Shown here: positions 1 through 13,060 of the stretch, piece by piece
How positions within the stretch are numbered: position 1 is the stretch's first letter
Layout of the letters: the number at the start of each line of letters is the position of its first letter
Source of the DNA: Paragonimus skrjabini miyazakii
Lineage: Eukaryota > Platyhelminthes > Trematoda > Plagiorchiida > Troglotrematidae
Direction of reading: 5' to 3'
Length of the DNA stretch: 64,000 nt
NCBI GenBank assembly: GCA_014338405.1
Contig: JTDE01001094.1
Span: forward strand, 113,275-177,274
Program-made: the position numbers and the translations under genes
The notes under the pieces: generated by a model
What the model saw: the letters and a program-made list of their open reading frames with translations, nothing else
The model's database searches: none
What the model was told of the DNA's origin: nothing

Positions 1-115
1 ACGCCGGTTACGTCTGCGTAACCTCAAGTAACACAGTTCAGCTCGTGCAGAAATTAAAACTCTGGGCAAGTATGTAACATCCGATAATTGGATTTGCTTT
101 CAAACACTTCCCCAG

Positions 116-224
116 GTCCCCGGTGTTCCGTGGATTCCAGCCCTCAGCATTTTGGTCAATCTGCATCTAATGTTCAAAATGTCAGGAACCACATGGGTAT
201 TTTATGCTGTATGGATGGTTATAG
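116..224 (+). CDS. Cationic amino acid transporter (SLC7A1-3 type), internal exon
   Basis: Exon of a plasma-membrane transporter for arginine, lysine and ornithine (APC superfamily). The 36 codons include PALSILVNLHLMFKM and TWVFYAVWMVIG, which fit the late transmembrane region of animal CAT proteins (family pattern P-LSI-VN--LM, then TWV--A-WM-IG). It is bounded by a CCCCAG acceptor (AG at 114-115) and a GTAAGT donor at 225-230, and ends in phase 1. The phase fits the exon at 886, where the family sequence continues directly. The 5' part of the gene lies upstream of the window. Recognition is from residue pattern, without a search. Confidence 0.85.
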
Positions 225-885
225 GTAAGTAACCGTTGGTGAAATCCTTAGGACATGTTTTTTCTATTTTGTATAAACATTGCAGGGTTGTGTTATCTCA
301 TCCGTTAGACAGAAGAATTGGAGTAAAGTAGTCACTTGTTAGAGTCAGAAATGGTAACAATAAAATTCGTATACAAACAGGTTGTCATTGCCAAACTAAT
401 CCTTACAAGTACTGAAACAAAAAAAAACAACCGTTCACATATTTTCAGAATAGAATTGCTTTCCATGATTCATTCCGTAGAAGCACATGATTGAACCAAA
501 CTACTCGAAAGATGTTGACCAGAAAATTGTTTCAGAAACACGATCTGAATGAATGTGCGTGACATTTAATCAGTTGATGATAAATCTCTACTTAGTTTAG
601 GCGTAACAAGTAAATGAATACGACCTGTTATTCAGTAACGTTGAATATTTTCTCACTTTTATATTGTGAACTGTTAGATCTTCCCCTTTGGAATGATATT
701 TAGTTTAGTAAGTAATGAATAATCTCATTTTGCTTCCAGATATATTTATACAAACCAAGTCTGTGGTATAGAATAGTCTAAGTATTAAAACCCGAAGGTC
801 ATTCGAGCATAATACTTAGATTCATAGATATATCTTCAAGAATAATGAGCTACTTGATCCATTCTCCTTGGGTATGTTTGTGAAG

Positions 886-955
886 GTTTCCTCGTCTACT
901 TCGGTTATGGCTACTGGTTCAGTTCCGAGAAAAGTCACCTAAAATCAACAAGTCC
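886..955 (+). CDS. Cationic amino acid transporter (SLC7A1-3 type), next exon
   Basis: Follows the exon at 116-224 after a 661-bp intron. A G from the previous exon plus GT here gives Gly, then FLVYFGYGYWFSSEKSH, which fits the family's last membrane segment and post-helix motif (FGYG-W-S-E-S). The acceptor is GTGAAG (AG at 884-885) and the donor GTGAGT at 956-961; the exon ends in phase 2. The C-terminal cytoplasmic tail must lie further downstream. This tail is poorly conserved and I did not find its exon. Confidence 0.83.
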
Positions 956-956
956 G

Positions 957-3900
957 TGAGTCAACATGTGAACAAGCAGTTTTATTTCGGGATATTTCTG
1001 TTTATGATGTACACTTTTCAATTAGTAACCTGAATTTTCAACTGAATTTACTGTTGCTCTTGAGTGATAAAAAATTCGATACGTTTGAATTTTGTTTCAA
1101 AAAAAAAAACAATTACGGGCGAGCGATGATATTCTACTATGACAGAACTTTGTCGATAGTGGCAGACAGTGAATGAAAAACAGAAGAAAAAGCGGTATAT
1201 TCATGTGAGCTTCCGTTGACGTGCGAATCATTGATTATGTATTCCTGTCTCTCGATTGAACGGTTCATTAATGCAAAAAACTTGAATAAACGTTATAAAG
1301 GGTAAAAAATAATGAAAACGACTGTGCTGTGGACGTGTCAACATTGAACGGGAAATCACACTGAAACAGTATCTTGACGGATGTGCGTATCTAATAAGCT
1401 ATAACAGCGATTAAAAGAGCCATCCAGCAATCTGCAAAGCTGACTGACTGTCACAAACGTCTTAACTCAACCATCCGTGACGACAAGATCAGGTAGTGTT
1501 TTCCAGTACGGGTTGGGAAGTTTCAAAACGATCTGTTAATTTAGTAGTCTACCTCCAAGGTATGACCCTTTCAACGTGTATTCATGATTGTGAATGGTTT
1601 GATTCATCGAGGGTTTTGTGAGTGAAGATATTAGAGTCTGTTTCGGGATTTCTAGCATACATTGGTAATTTACCTGACGTCAATACCCCTATGATTAAAA
1701 GCATTTTCTGAAATCAATAACACCATCATTTGTCTATCTTTGGAAACTTACGTTGGGTACCGATAAAAAGCCTATAGATTGCTTCTGAGTGAAAGTGGAG
1801 TAAAGCGTTGGGTATTTTGGAGAAGGTTTGAAAATGGAGTGCAACACTTTAACATTTGGAGATTTGGTATCATTTGTGCATTTTTAGTCTGACACCTCCA
1901 TGATAATAATTATCGTATTGTTGACAGTAAAAGGACGTGAATTTACAAATGTTCATTTCAACAGATGAGTTACTACCTATGAATCAGAGGATGAAGCACC
2001 TGCCGCCGTTTTGAGATCTTGACAAATTGCGATTTGTTTTGGCCGGCATAGAGCAGTAGTAAGGATCACACGATCTTGCATATCGGAGGAACAAAAAGTG
2101 ACCAGTTGAGGGAAGTCATTTTTTGGAGGGAATCAGTTTACTAGCTGTTTACTGACTTTAAAGCTAAGTCAGATCACTGGTCCTTTAACCACCGGAACAA
2201 GGTCAAACGGGGCGATGGCGAAATGGATTGCACAACTATTCCGAAAGCCTGTGAACAATCCACGTAGATCCCATCAGTGTTCACTTCGTAATGATTAGCT
2301 GTGACCCAGAAGTCACCATAAGTCTGTGATATGAATGACCTGCGCTTTTCTCCATAGAACAGTCCAAGGCATAACACAAAACTGAAAGCAATAATCAACC
2401 AATCCACCTGATACCTTAGAAATGAGTGAAGAAAGAGCTACTGATCGGTACTTTCCCGGGACGTCTTTAAGTCTCTCACTGAAGACCTTGGGCCTTCGAC
2501 TTTCAATCAAAGGGTGTAACTGGGAACTAGTAAAAAGAGTGGTGATTAGTGTTACCGTTTTAACGTCACGATTTTTCATGCCTATCAAGGATAGAAATTT
2601 CAGACTGAAAAACATGTGCCAGTAGTTATTATTTGATTTTCGTTTGAGACAACTGGTTTGAGGAAAGTATTTTCCAGTTTCCTTCCGTCTATTTGTCTAA
2701 ATGAGCTGATATATACTCTTACTCTAGTGTAACAGCGAACTCCTCATCTGTAATGGTAATGTCGGCGGTCCTTCGAAGTTGTGAAATGTTGAGCATACCC
2801 TTCAATCCCAAAGTGGAGTTAATTGAATTTTTACCGGTAAAATTGGGGGAAGATGATGTTGATTGTAGGGCAGATGTGAAGTAATTACGCTACTTTATGC
2901 AATTGCGTGCACAAATTCACTCTGTCCATGTGCAAGTAGTAGAGATTTTTAGTAGTTTTCAGACAATCAAACTTCTTACCCGGTCGAGAACGCCTAACAT
3001 GAGTCTGCTTATGAACCATCTCAGAGGGGTTTTCAACAATATCTTGCCAATAATTATCCGGGTTGTAGTTGGTACCAGAACGTGACTATGAAGTCGTATG
3101 AACCTGCTGTCTTGCTGCCTGACTGTCCACCGTGTAACAGAAGTTTATATCAACAAGTTCCGAAGTGCTACTCTGTTCTGATAACCTGAGTAAAAGTTCT
3201 CTGGTCATTGTGGCCAACAGCAGCCGTGATTTATACAATATCAAATATTTCAGCTAACATGATGAGGACAAACTCAGGATGTCTTCGGGAATGCTGAAGT
3301 AGTTCGATCTTGATTAGTGCCTCAGAAGATTCACAAACAGACGATGATTTTTCCGAATTGGCCAACTAATCTGTAAAAACAGGTTCTGGGTGAGCAAAGT
3401 CCAACGTTTTAAAGCTGCCTACTTAACTCAATAACGAGATTTTACGCACTGTGCTCTGCAGTATGTGGTGAATTATGAGTGCAGAAAATTTTCTGTAGAT
3501 CACATCAGTCAGTCAAGAAGTTTAAGGTCCACGAACTACTTGACAGATTGACACATGAAGACCTAAGAGCACGTAACCATAGTCACATAAAGCATCTGAA
3601 TGATAATCCAAGTAAACATCTATATAATCTATTTACTCTGTAATCCACTAGTTGGACAGTTTGACCATACTAGGTCAGACCAGTTAGCCATCATTACATC
3701 AAATCTTCAAGACGTACATCATGAGTAAATATTCGTGGCCACCGTACGTTTGTGGCACAGACGTGGCCGGTCGTTGGACTATACACTTGAAATACAACCT
3801 CAGTCGATCTGATTTTTATGTAAGTTAGTCCGTAATAGCAACTACAAACTTGGAGTTGCAATCGGAGAGGCATCAGCCTACTGTACACTGTTTGACTGAT

Positions 3901-4340
3901 TTGTATTGGTATACTGTCTGCTAAAATTCTCCGTTATTGTAACATGATAAACATTCGCTATTTGATTTACTCGCTGTAAGTTTTCAACAGGTATTTCGAG
4001 CACACAAATGTACCTCTTACTTGTGTTGTTTTAAGCCACTCTAGGCCTCGTCAAAGTAGTTGAATCTAGAGTTGTACCAGAATCCATCACTCAAGACACA
4101 GAATGTCTCAAGGCCAGCCAGATGCAATAACGACCAACATGAGTTTAAAGAGTAATCATTTCGATGGTTGGCTATTGGTGCACACCACGTTAAATAGAAA
4201 CTTCAGTGCAAGTTATTATTCAGATACTGCGGCTACCTTTGTGATCGTTAGTCGCCCGTTTTATAATTTTTAGCTTCCTGTATCTAATAGTTTTTCTAGC
4301 CATACCGTCCGTATGATCGATTTATCGATTGATTCCGTTC
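957..4340. other. No gene recognised (transporter intron or intergenic)
   Basis: AT-rich sequence with scattered stops in all frames and a short A-run near 1100. No coding segment, RNA gene or repeat could be supported. The start presumably holds the transporter's 3' intron. Confidence 0.5.
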
Positions 4341-4371
4341 TATGGATCAGCGGTCAGGTGTTTCAACTCAG

Positions 4372-4561
4372 TTACAAGGGTTTACTCATTACCGAACGAT
4401 TGTTCCAAAGAACACCATGGAAATAATGACTATTCATGATTCCATACACTTGTTGTTATGTTTCGAGAGTGATCAGTGGGACGCTCAACAAAAACAATTC
4501 TTAGCTTACATTGACCTCAACGAGATTATGAATATCAGTTTATTTCAACACTGTGTTACTT
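4372..4561 (+). CDS. Unassigned exon-like open segment
   Basis: An open 190-nt segment between an acceptor-like CAACTCAG (AG at 4370-4371) and a strong donor GTAAGT at 4562-4567. It reads as about 63 residues including VPKNTMEIMTIHDSIHLLLCF, a balanced composition unlike random AT-rich sequence. I recognise no family. It starts in phase 0, so it does not join directly to the phase-2 transporter exon at 955. It could be an exon of an unknown gene or a chance open frame. Confidence 0.3.
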
Positions 4562-4609
4562 GTAAGTAGTTCGGTCGATTTACCAATGTAGATAAAACCT
4601 AATTGTAAA

Positions 4610-4680
4610 AAATCCGGGTTTCGGAACAACATGCCCAAACGCGACAAGCCTTCTATCAACTGAGCTATGGAGTCATGTAA
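4610..4680 (-). repeat. tRNA-derived SINE head, family with copies near 40.1 and 48.9 kb
   Basis: On the - strand a near-perfect RNA polymerase III A box (TAGCTCAGTTGATAG, 4653-4667) is followed about 35 nt later by a B-box-like GTTCCGAAACCC (4617-4628), and then by GGATTTTTTACAATTAGG. The segment between the boxes resembles the copy at 48921, which shares CTTG, then GCGTTT, then GGCATG. Head plus shared downstream motif indicates a SINE and not a functional tRNA. No clean acceptor stem is visible. Confidence 0.6.
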
Positions 4681-4689
4681 GGAGGACAG

Positions 4690-7600
4690 AAATTTCCCAT
4701 TTTGATGTTGCAAACCCAACGCACAAAATTATGAACCACAGAACAAGTCAAGAAAAAAGCGACATATATGAACCCAGGTTAGTTATGACGAACTCTCTCA
4801 TCAAGTGGTACATATCATAAAGTGTCTTCGGACAGTAACACGTTACTATCTCATACAGTGCGTGGTCAGTAGGCTTGATGTGCTAGCTGAACATGTGAGC
4901 GTGGCTTGTCACTTTCGTTTTCAACTCAGCTGATCCCTGTAGCTTTAACTCAGTAAGTTCGTCGATCGTGTTTCCCGTTTGGCGAACCGTAGTTCATACC
5001 TGCGTTCTAATGTCAAGTTGTGGCTCAAAAAACTTGGTTGAGAGTTAGCCGAAAACGCTGTCTTTTAGGGAGGAAACGCCGTAACTGGAATGATTGTCTG
5101 CAGCAAGAGGAGTAAACAGCGCCAGTTTCAATAGCTGCATTTGAAGGGTAGTTTAATGTTGAGTACTGTGCTAGACAGTCAAGAACGCGGCTAACAGGGA
5201 CTTATGACTACGCGGTAGGCACTCAGAAAAATGAACCCAGTGATGACTACTATCGATGATCCACTGAAACTGACCTCATTCTAATTCACATGATTATCAT
5301 GCCAGCTTTTGACCTAGCTTCCAAGCCCGAACCACCTGCCTCTATGTAGACTAGTTACACAATCCGATGTTTTTAAGTTCACAGCACCAGTGATGTTGAC
5401 GTAGATTACTATCTTCTCAACTGAAAACTCGAGCTCAAACGCCTCCAACTGTTGTAATCCCACTTGAGACAATCTGAAACTATCATCTTCACTAGCCTTG
5501 TGGCAGTATTTTGTAGTGTGACGTTCAGGTGAAAACTGCACCCTGATTTATCGCGTGACAAACTATTTCGGATTCGAATACTGTCAACCACGCCCTACTA
5601 ATAAGATCAGTTACTGGCGAAACTAACGTTTGCTGTTTACAGAGAGTATATCGTGTAAATACAGGTTAAAATGTGGTAAAATTAATAATAATAAAGTAAA
5701 GCGAACATAGCCATGCCTGAAAATCTTTTGCAAATAGAACGGTAACTGTTATCATGAACTGAAATTTGCGCACTAGTATTCAAGTCTGTGGCAGTTTGAA
5801 CAGCTGACAATCTGACTAAACTCTGTGAGAAGTAGATAGACATTTGGCCCATAACTAGAAAATCAATTAGACAAAATTTCACCTGGATGACGATATTCCT
5901 TAAAGGTGTACGTATGTAGCGGCTGAGTCGCGTGGATCTGCTAGTCATTTTGGAACTGTGATTGTGATTACTAGCAAAATGAAGTTAGTGACTCAATCGT
6001 TGCTACTGAAGACTATCAGGTTATGGTCATTTAGTTTGTCGAATGATAGCGAAAAGTGCTTCGTGAGGTAGACAAATTTTTCAAAACTCCATTACGCGTT
6101 TTAGAATGTAGTTGTTTACTTTGGTACTAAAACGGCATTTTCTGCTCATCTCCCTTCAATCCTCACTATTTGACGTGATTCCAAATTTGTTATTCATACG
6201 CTGTTGAATATAAAATCTTCTAAATACGGGCGTTATGTTTGGTGACCTGTAAAAATCGATAAATGACCCTGACGTGGTGGCACAAATTAACCCTGCACAA
6301 CCCCTGCACTAGTAGTATAGCTAGGTATGATTCCACTTTACCCGAAATTGTTGGAAATTTCGAAGAACAGTAGTGTTGGATTCCGCACCATCACCCACTG
6401 TAATGGTGTTATGCATTAACCTAATCATACATTGAAATTATCCCCATTTTTTTGAAATCCCGAACGCAAATGAATTTTCTCATATTGATAACGAAAAATA
6501 TATTCATTGTTTCAACAATTCATTTTGTTTATCAACCAGAAAGGGTTTTGTGAGAGAGGGAAAACCTAATTGAGTAGTATGTGGAAACAAATGGACATAT
6601 ATTTGTTATGTGAGGTAAGTTACCCAACAGACCAACTAACCTTTGTCATGGTTTTCACGTTGTTCATGTTGTACTTAAGTGTAGCGTGTACATCAGGATG
6701 CCGATCGATATCGTGTTACTGTCTGGGTATACACAGAAATCGTCCATAGAGAACATTGTCATGGTGGACGAAGTCTGGCCTATCTCGAAGGTGGCTTCTC
6801 CTGAGGAGGGAACAGTTCAGACCGTACAGTGATTGTTAGCAAGATGTCAAGTTTCAAAAAGTCATGAAAATTGTAGGTAAAGTGTAACTCTGTTTGAATA
6901 ACAGGTATTTAGTATTGGTATGGAACGGGACAACCCGGAGTGTGTGTAAAATGATATGACGAGTCGTTATGCTTCAGTTGCACTCCTGATATAAAACTGT
7001 CATGACAGATGCTATGCTTTAGTTAAGAGAGTGGGGGCAAATCAGGTTCACAGCTGTGGTCCGTGATCGTAGGTGGACGGCGATTTCACTAGAATCGTAA
7101 ATTCTTATACAATCTCCACGGAATCGAGAGAAAGTAGTCCGTTCAATGGGATTAGTCATTCTTGGAGAGAACTAATGTATTTGGGATTATTTATGTCGAA
7201 CCATTCAGACCAGATAAAAGGCATTCGAGACAATGTGGACGAAGATCTGGAGAGTCATTATTCGAAATGCGAAATCTGTAGACAACTACGCTTGGTGTCC
7301 AACCTGGAACGATCGAAATTCCAAATTAAGTCTGACACCCAGTGTTTCTTTACCACTGTGCTAGAACACTTTGATGACGGCATTGTTTTTGTTAGTTACA
7401 GGTAGAAACCGACGTTTTTTCATGACACATCAAACAAGCTGTTCGCTAGCGGTCAGCTGCGCTATAAACCTTCCTAGTCAAATGACGTGTACTTGCACAT
7501 CGATTAACGTAATACGTATGCGAAAAACGATCAAGGATCAGGACGGATAGAACAAGTCCGTGTTCGAAACGCGTTAGGTATACCGCCGACGGAAACGATC

Positions 7601-9380
7601 ACACGAAAATTCATGAACTTTGATACTGCCAAACGGGGGCGGTTTGCGCGTTGTTAATAGTCATGTGAAAAGATTCATCAGTTTAGTTGTCGAAAGTATA
7701 ATGAGATAGGAAATCGTTAGGAGACATTTTCTGTGAAGACTCGAATTATTTAGTGTTAACAAATAAGATCGAAGCTCTTGTGTTGTTTCCTCTTAAGTGA
7801 GCGATCAATGTTTTATCCTAAATGTATAAAAATTAAAGTTATGTGTTTATACACCAGTGACAACTATAATTTACAACTACAACGCGTTCTTATAGAAATA
7901 ACCACTTTCACTATTCTAAATATAATAATTTTTTGTCATCTACTCTCAAGAGTAGTCGACATCTGCAGTTCCCTTTCTATCTATTATAGCATAACGCTCT
8001 GATCTCCGCTTGATAAATATCTTAGCGTGTAACCTTATCTCACTTCATCATATCTCCAGCAGAGTGAAAAGACTGCCCCTCATGAATTGCAACCTAGAGC
8101 CTTAGTCATTGCTCTTCAACGCTGCTTAGGAAGTACTCCCGTAATTTTGCTATTTCTTGAGAAACATATCACATCACCCAAACTCAGTCCCACAGATGGT
8201 GGCATTTTTCGTATAGCTTCAAGCCACAAGCACGCTACTGAGTATGAAACAGTCGCCAACAGAACAATTTTTGGATCCATCTATCCTCTTTTTCTCAGTT
8301 CATTTCAAAGTCAACACGACAAAAAAAACAAGTTTGCTTGGAACGAAGCAATCAACCCATAAGAGTTAACTGGTCGATCTTATTTTTCTACTGAAAGTGT
8401 TTTCCGAGAGACCTTTCTCAAGCCAGCAAGTATTACATCTGTGAACACTCACGCCGCTGTAATAGTGCACAGAGGTTTAAAAAAGTTACGTTTGAAGAAC
8501 AAGCTTTCTCTCCTTTCATGTTGAAAGATTGTTTATTGTCTTCAAATGGTCTCATTGTGTTGCAATACAAAATTTTCATTCTAATGGTGATCCTTTTTGA
8601 CTTGTGAATAAGTATGTTAAAATAGTGAACAACTAGTAGGTCTCTGTTCCTTCAGTTTTATTATGAAACGGTGGGATAATTCAAATTTCCAACACCAGAT
8701 AACACAGCTCTCACAATTTCCCTTTAAAGCTTCAGTTTATGTTTGCCACGAAGTTATTTACAAGACTTTTTGTCCAAGCGACGTTTTCCACTATCTTACT
8801 CGCCATCTTCCTGTGAAGATGTCATATATATTTCTAAATTGGTTGTACAATTTCCCTGCAACTGTCAGTGAACTTTCGAGAAAGGGATAATGTTGGTGAA
8901 GGCACTCAAATGCATTATGAAATATCGTAGTGTCCATTACAAGTTCAACTAAATTTTTTTATTCCTTTTCAAACATGCAAGTATAAATGTGTTTCTTATA
9001 CCTAATGCACACTAGTCAATTTGGACGCCAAAAACGGACGGAACTATAAAACGGGTATGCAATTAAACTGGACACAATTTCTCACAGGAGGTGTTTTATT
9101 ATCTCAACCTATAGATGAGTATCAATCTTAGAACCATAGTCAGCGATCTGGATATGCCTTTCCAGGATCACGCGTTAATGTCACAGCTTTTATCCCTCGA
9201 ATCAACGTTGTACAACGACGGCCTGATTGTGGTTTTTAATCTAATTCGGGTCGTGCGGAAAATGCACGACGCAGCAAGCGATGGGTTGACGTTCGTGTTC
9301 CAGCCACCGAAGTATGTCTGGCAAGATTAAAATGTTTATCGAAATTCTGAGCTTGGCGAATCCTATTGTTACTTCTGCGA
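4690..9380. other. No gene recognised
   Basis: Several short open frames exist. The longest (7073-7405, 110 codons) contains a CEIC pair but no recognisable domain. None has convincing splice context or homology that I can name. Confidence 0.45.
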
Positions 9381-9384
9381 CGTT

Positions 9385-9746
9385 TACGGCATAATGCTGT
9401 GAAAATTTCGGTGATCGAAAACCGAGTGTCTTGGATCATTAGCCACAAAAACAGGTCAGATTTTACAGCTACACAAGAAGACGAAGCACACTGCACAATC
9501 TGGCCTTCAGTGAAAAACCGGTGTCACATCAACAAAACAGATGGCAAGAGTCCGTAAATTCTACTTGGCCTTTCGTTATTCGATTAGTGAGCTCAACAGA
9601 GAAAACATCAGAGCAGATACAACTGTCAAGATAAATAAAATTCTCGACCAGCGGACTAGCAACGGAACTTTGCACTTTAATGAAGCAAAATGCGGACAGA
9701 ACCAGACTGATGCATATCAGTTTGTGTATCGTTAGTCTCGGTTCAC
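9385..9746. repeat. Tandem duplication, copy 1 (362-bp unit)
   Basis: First copy of a direct tandem repeat. The landmark ATTTCGGTGATCGAAAACCG begins at 9405 here and at 9767 in the next copy, giving a period of 362 bp. Similarity runs through the unit to GTTAGTCTCGGTTCAC. Most differences are point substitutions. Short open frames recur in the same places in both copies, but no known domain is seen. Confidence 0.8.
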
Positions 9747-10108
9747 ATTACCACAATGCTATGAAGATTTCGGTGATCGAAAACCGAGTGTCTTGGATCA
9801 GCAGCCACAAAAACAGGTCAGTTTTTACAGCTACACAAGAAGACGAAGCACACTGCACACTCTGACCTTCAGTGGAAAACCGGTGTCACATCAACAAAAC
9901 AGATGGCAGGAGTCCGTAAATTCCACTTGGCCTTTCATTATTCCATTAGTGAACTCAACAGACAAAACATCAGAGCAGATACAAATGTCCAGATAAACAA
10001 AATTCTCGACCAGCGGACTAGCAACGGAACTTTGCACATTAATGAAGCAAATTGCGAACAGAACCAGACTGCACTATGTCAGTTCATGTACCGTTAGTCA
10101 CGGTTCAC
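9747..10108. repeat. Tandem duplication, copy 2 (362-bp unit)
   Basis: Second copy, immediately adjacent and in the same orientation. The conserved end GTTAGTCACGGTTCAC (to 10108) matches the end of copy 1 (to 9746). Outside the pair the similarity stops, so this is a simple two-copy duplication as far as the window shows. Confidence 0.8.
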
Positions 10109-10749
10109 TGTTGATGCATTATCCTCTCTTTCTCATTTAAGTTTGTGGCACCTGAATAGCAAATGCATGGAGGTCAGTCACTGCTCCCTAAAATACAGTA
10201 ATGTTTTCAATGGTTTCTTGCGAGGCAGAAAGTGTAGTACTTGTGAGGATGCCGCACCTCAAGTTGTTTCGGTATGGATCTGTTTTTGGATCGTTTCCGA
10301 TCCTCCGGCAACCTCAGTTTCTGAGCGGGCGTTGAGTGGCCATTCATTCTTCTTAGGGGTGTGAACTGCTGAAAGGTTGAATGTGTATTACACGGATGCG
10401 TGCTGAATGTGACAATCAGTACTCCAGTACGAAAGCCGGGAATCACTGGTATTTTGTAGTATGATAATGTAGACATAAGTCCGAATCCACCTCTAATGGG
10501 GTTGGAGGAAAACGTAACAATAACGGGGACAAGAGAAATAGGTGATAATGAGGAAAAGGAATTATCGCGGGCGAACATAACGCCAACGGGTGGTTAAGGC
10601 AAAGTAACCGGACTTGCGGGAACGGAGTCGGATGGGAAGCATGCAAACAGGGAGAGTCAGATCGGTAACGCATACAGACATACTTCGAAGGCAGGGCGCT
10701 CTAATAGGAATACACCGCCCGTAGTGGCCAACTTAGTAAAAGCTAGTCA
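10109..10749. other. No gene recognised, possibly the 3' tail of the CR1-like element
   Basis: Open - strand frames at 10207-10673 are rich in Ser, Pro and Leu without a recognisable domain. The position directly downstream of the CR1-like pol suggests untranslated element sequence, but no repeat tail was found. Confidence 0.3.
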
Positions 10750-12560
10750 TTAGGACGCTTCTCGAACGTCTCGAAAGTAGTAACCCCCACGACTTCCGCC
10801 AAAATGGCGTTCCAAGCCGAGCAAACGCGGATAACAAAACTGTTGCCTGAAAAGTAAGCGACTACTCGTTGTGTCCAGCCTAAACTCGTGCCCTCTTGAG
10901 CTGGGGGTCTCTACTACCTTGAAGATGTTTCGATTAGGGTGATACTTTGTGGTTATGATTTTTAAAGTGAGGATTACGTCTCCATTCGGCTGTGTGTAAG
11001 CCACTGGGGAGATGTTCAGGAGTTCTAGTCAATCTGCACATGAGAGCCAGTATAAATCCGTAATCCTTTCCTTTGCACGTTGTTGTACATATTCAGGGAT
11101 GCTGTCTTTTCTCAGGTATGGAGCGCATGCCTGTACGTTTGCCTCCAACAGAAGTCTTACTGGAGAACCGTAGATGCGCACAAGATATTCTGATGGAAAT
11201 TCTCCTAGTAGCCTACTGAGCGCTGCCAACCTGCCATTAGCTTTTTTTGTCAGTGCTAGCGTATTGGCGATAAGACAAAGGTTTGCTGAACGTAGAGCCC
11301 AACGTCTTTTGCTTAGAGAATATCGATAAGTGGTTGCCCACAAATCCCGTAGATTTTGCTAGTCTCGTGCCGTACGTGCATGTTTTTAGACGTACTAGTG
11401 TTGAACAGGAGACTGTTATTTTACCGAACACCGACGTGCTGCGTGGAGGTCCCGCTGTAAGACAGCACAGTCTTCGGGAGAGGGTAGGGTATACCACATT
11501 TTAGTATCGTTTGCATTCATGGGGAGAAAGGATTGACTAACAATCAGTAAGTCGTTCACAAATATCAGGAACAACAAAGGGTCCGGTATGGATCCTTATG
11601 AGACATCCGTGGGAGCCTCAAAGGTGGTAGACAGCTCATCGTTATCCCTCACAGAATATACCCTCCCCAATATGTTGGGTTGGGTCCATTAGCACAGCTG
11701 GCTACGGAGACCCACGCCCGGTAGCTTACTGAACGAAGCAGGTAAGTTAATCCATCAAAAGCCTTAGTAAAGTCTAAGAAAGCAACATTTACCGCGTGAC
11801 TTTCTTTCGAAGCCGTGACCCATGAGTCTACAGGAATTAACAAGGTAGTGGTGAACAAATATCCTTGTCGGAATCCGTGCTGATGATTCTTCACGTGTTT
11901 AGTGGATTGAAGTCACGCCCTTATCCTATCATCTGCTATGCTTTCCATCATTTTGGAGACACACGGGAGCAGTGCTACTTGGCGATAGTTGACTGCATCC
12001 GTTCTGTCGCTACCTTGGTAGATAGGCGAGATAACACAATGCTCCCAAGAATTGGGAAGGGTACCTGAAATGTATGAGTGCCGAAACAGCATCGAAAATA
12101 TAGCAGCTAGTGCCACAGCACATTGTTCAAACAGGATGGGTGGTAGGCTATCGAGACCTGGTGACTTCCCAAGCTACAACCTGAGAAACTTAGCTCTGAC
12201 ATTGGGTTACGAGGAATCGGGGGAGATTTCGACTGCGGTGATGTGAGTGAGGCCTGGTGGTTGTTTCACGCTGTCTGCGTCACCAAAAGCGGTTACGTAT
12301 TGGGATCGGAGTATCTTGATAGTCTCTTTATTGATAGCCAACCAACCGGACGGACCTATTAGTAATGGCACGGCTGATCGAGATTTTATAACGGACGCAA
12401 CGTATCTATAGAATCGTTCGAGGCACTTAACAATGGCTTCTGCGACACTGAGCTGATGATCATGAGGGTCTGCTCTTACAACTGTTATGCACCGAGTTCG
12501 GGCGTTTTTGTAAGCAATATGTGAGTCCTTGATACCAGATAACAAAAAGCTATTCCACAA
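10750..12560 (-). pseudogene. Reverse transcriptase remnant of the CR1-like element
   Basis: The remnant is split over several frames. From its 5' side: a region with INKETIKILR (12207-12560), a finger segment with PNSWEHCVISPIYQGSD and YRQVALLPCVSKMMESI (11913-12116), then HGFRQGY and VAFLDFTKAFD (11649-11894), where LDFTKAFD is the palm motif-A block with both aspartates. The LIFVNDL and thumb blocks follow downstream. The YADD-type motif is not intact in any single frame. Multiple frameshifts and stops make it non-functional. Confidence 0.8.
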
Positions 12561-12899
12561 AGTTTTCTTATCCTGTATGAGACATTTTGGGTAAGGTTTC
12601 GGCTTCTGAAGGAAAAGAAAGGAACGACTCTCGTGATCACTTGGTTTACCCTGTCAGTGATATGACCGCTATGTTCTTCGGGAGTAGCAAACGTTTTAGT
12701 AGGCAGTCATAGCGTTCTCGTTAAACGCTCTCAGATAGACTGGAAGACGGCTCAGCGAAAGTTTCGACGAGTCGGTTTAGGGTGCCGATTAATCACAACG
12801 TTACAGAACAGCTTGAAACGAATAACTGTGATGATCAGCCCCCGGAAAAGCATCGATCTCAACAGCGTAATGAGAAGTAAGTTCAGACGATATGGGTCG

Positions 12900-13060
12900 G
12901 GCCTTCCTCTGTAGCGTGTACATTACTGCACATGGTTCGTTGGGCCGACCTCCGTGAGATTGTAGGACTCCGCAGCCTCTGCGCCAAAGGTCACCTTGCT
13001 GACGAAATTAATGTTTGGAAGGTTGAAATCCCCAATTATTAATACTCGACTGTTTTTGAG
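12900..13060 (-). pseudogene. Endonuclease remnant of the CR1-like element
   Basis: The translation contains LIIGDFNLPNINFVS, the GDFN catalytic block of the apurinic/apyrimidinic-like endonuclease domain, followed by a short stretch ending in PTNHVQ. Stops interrupt it on both sides. The upstream N- and E-containing catalytic blocks are not clearly visible, so this is a fragment. Confidence 0.7.

Noticed and set aside
7073..7405. 110-codon plus-strand frame with a CEIC pair, considered as an integrase zinc-binding fragment
   Set aside because: No paired His residues and no other retroelement motif nearby.
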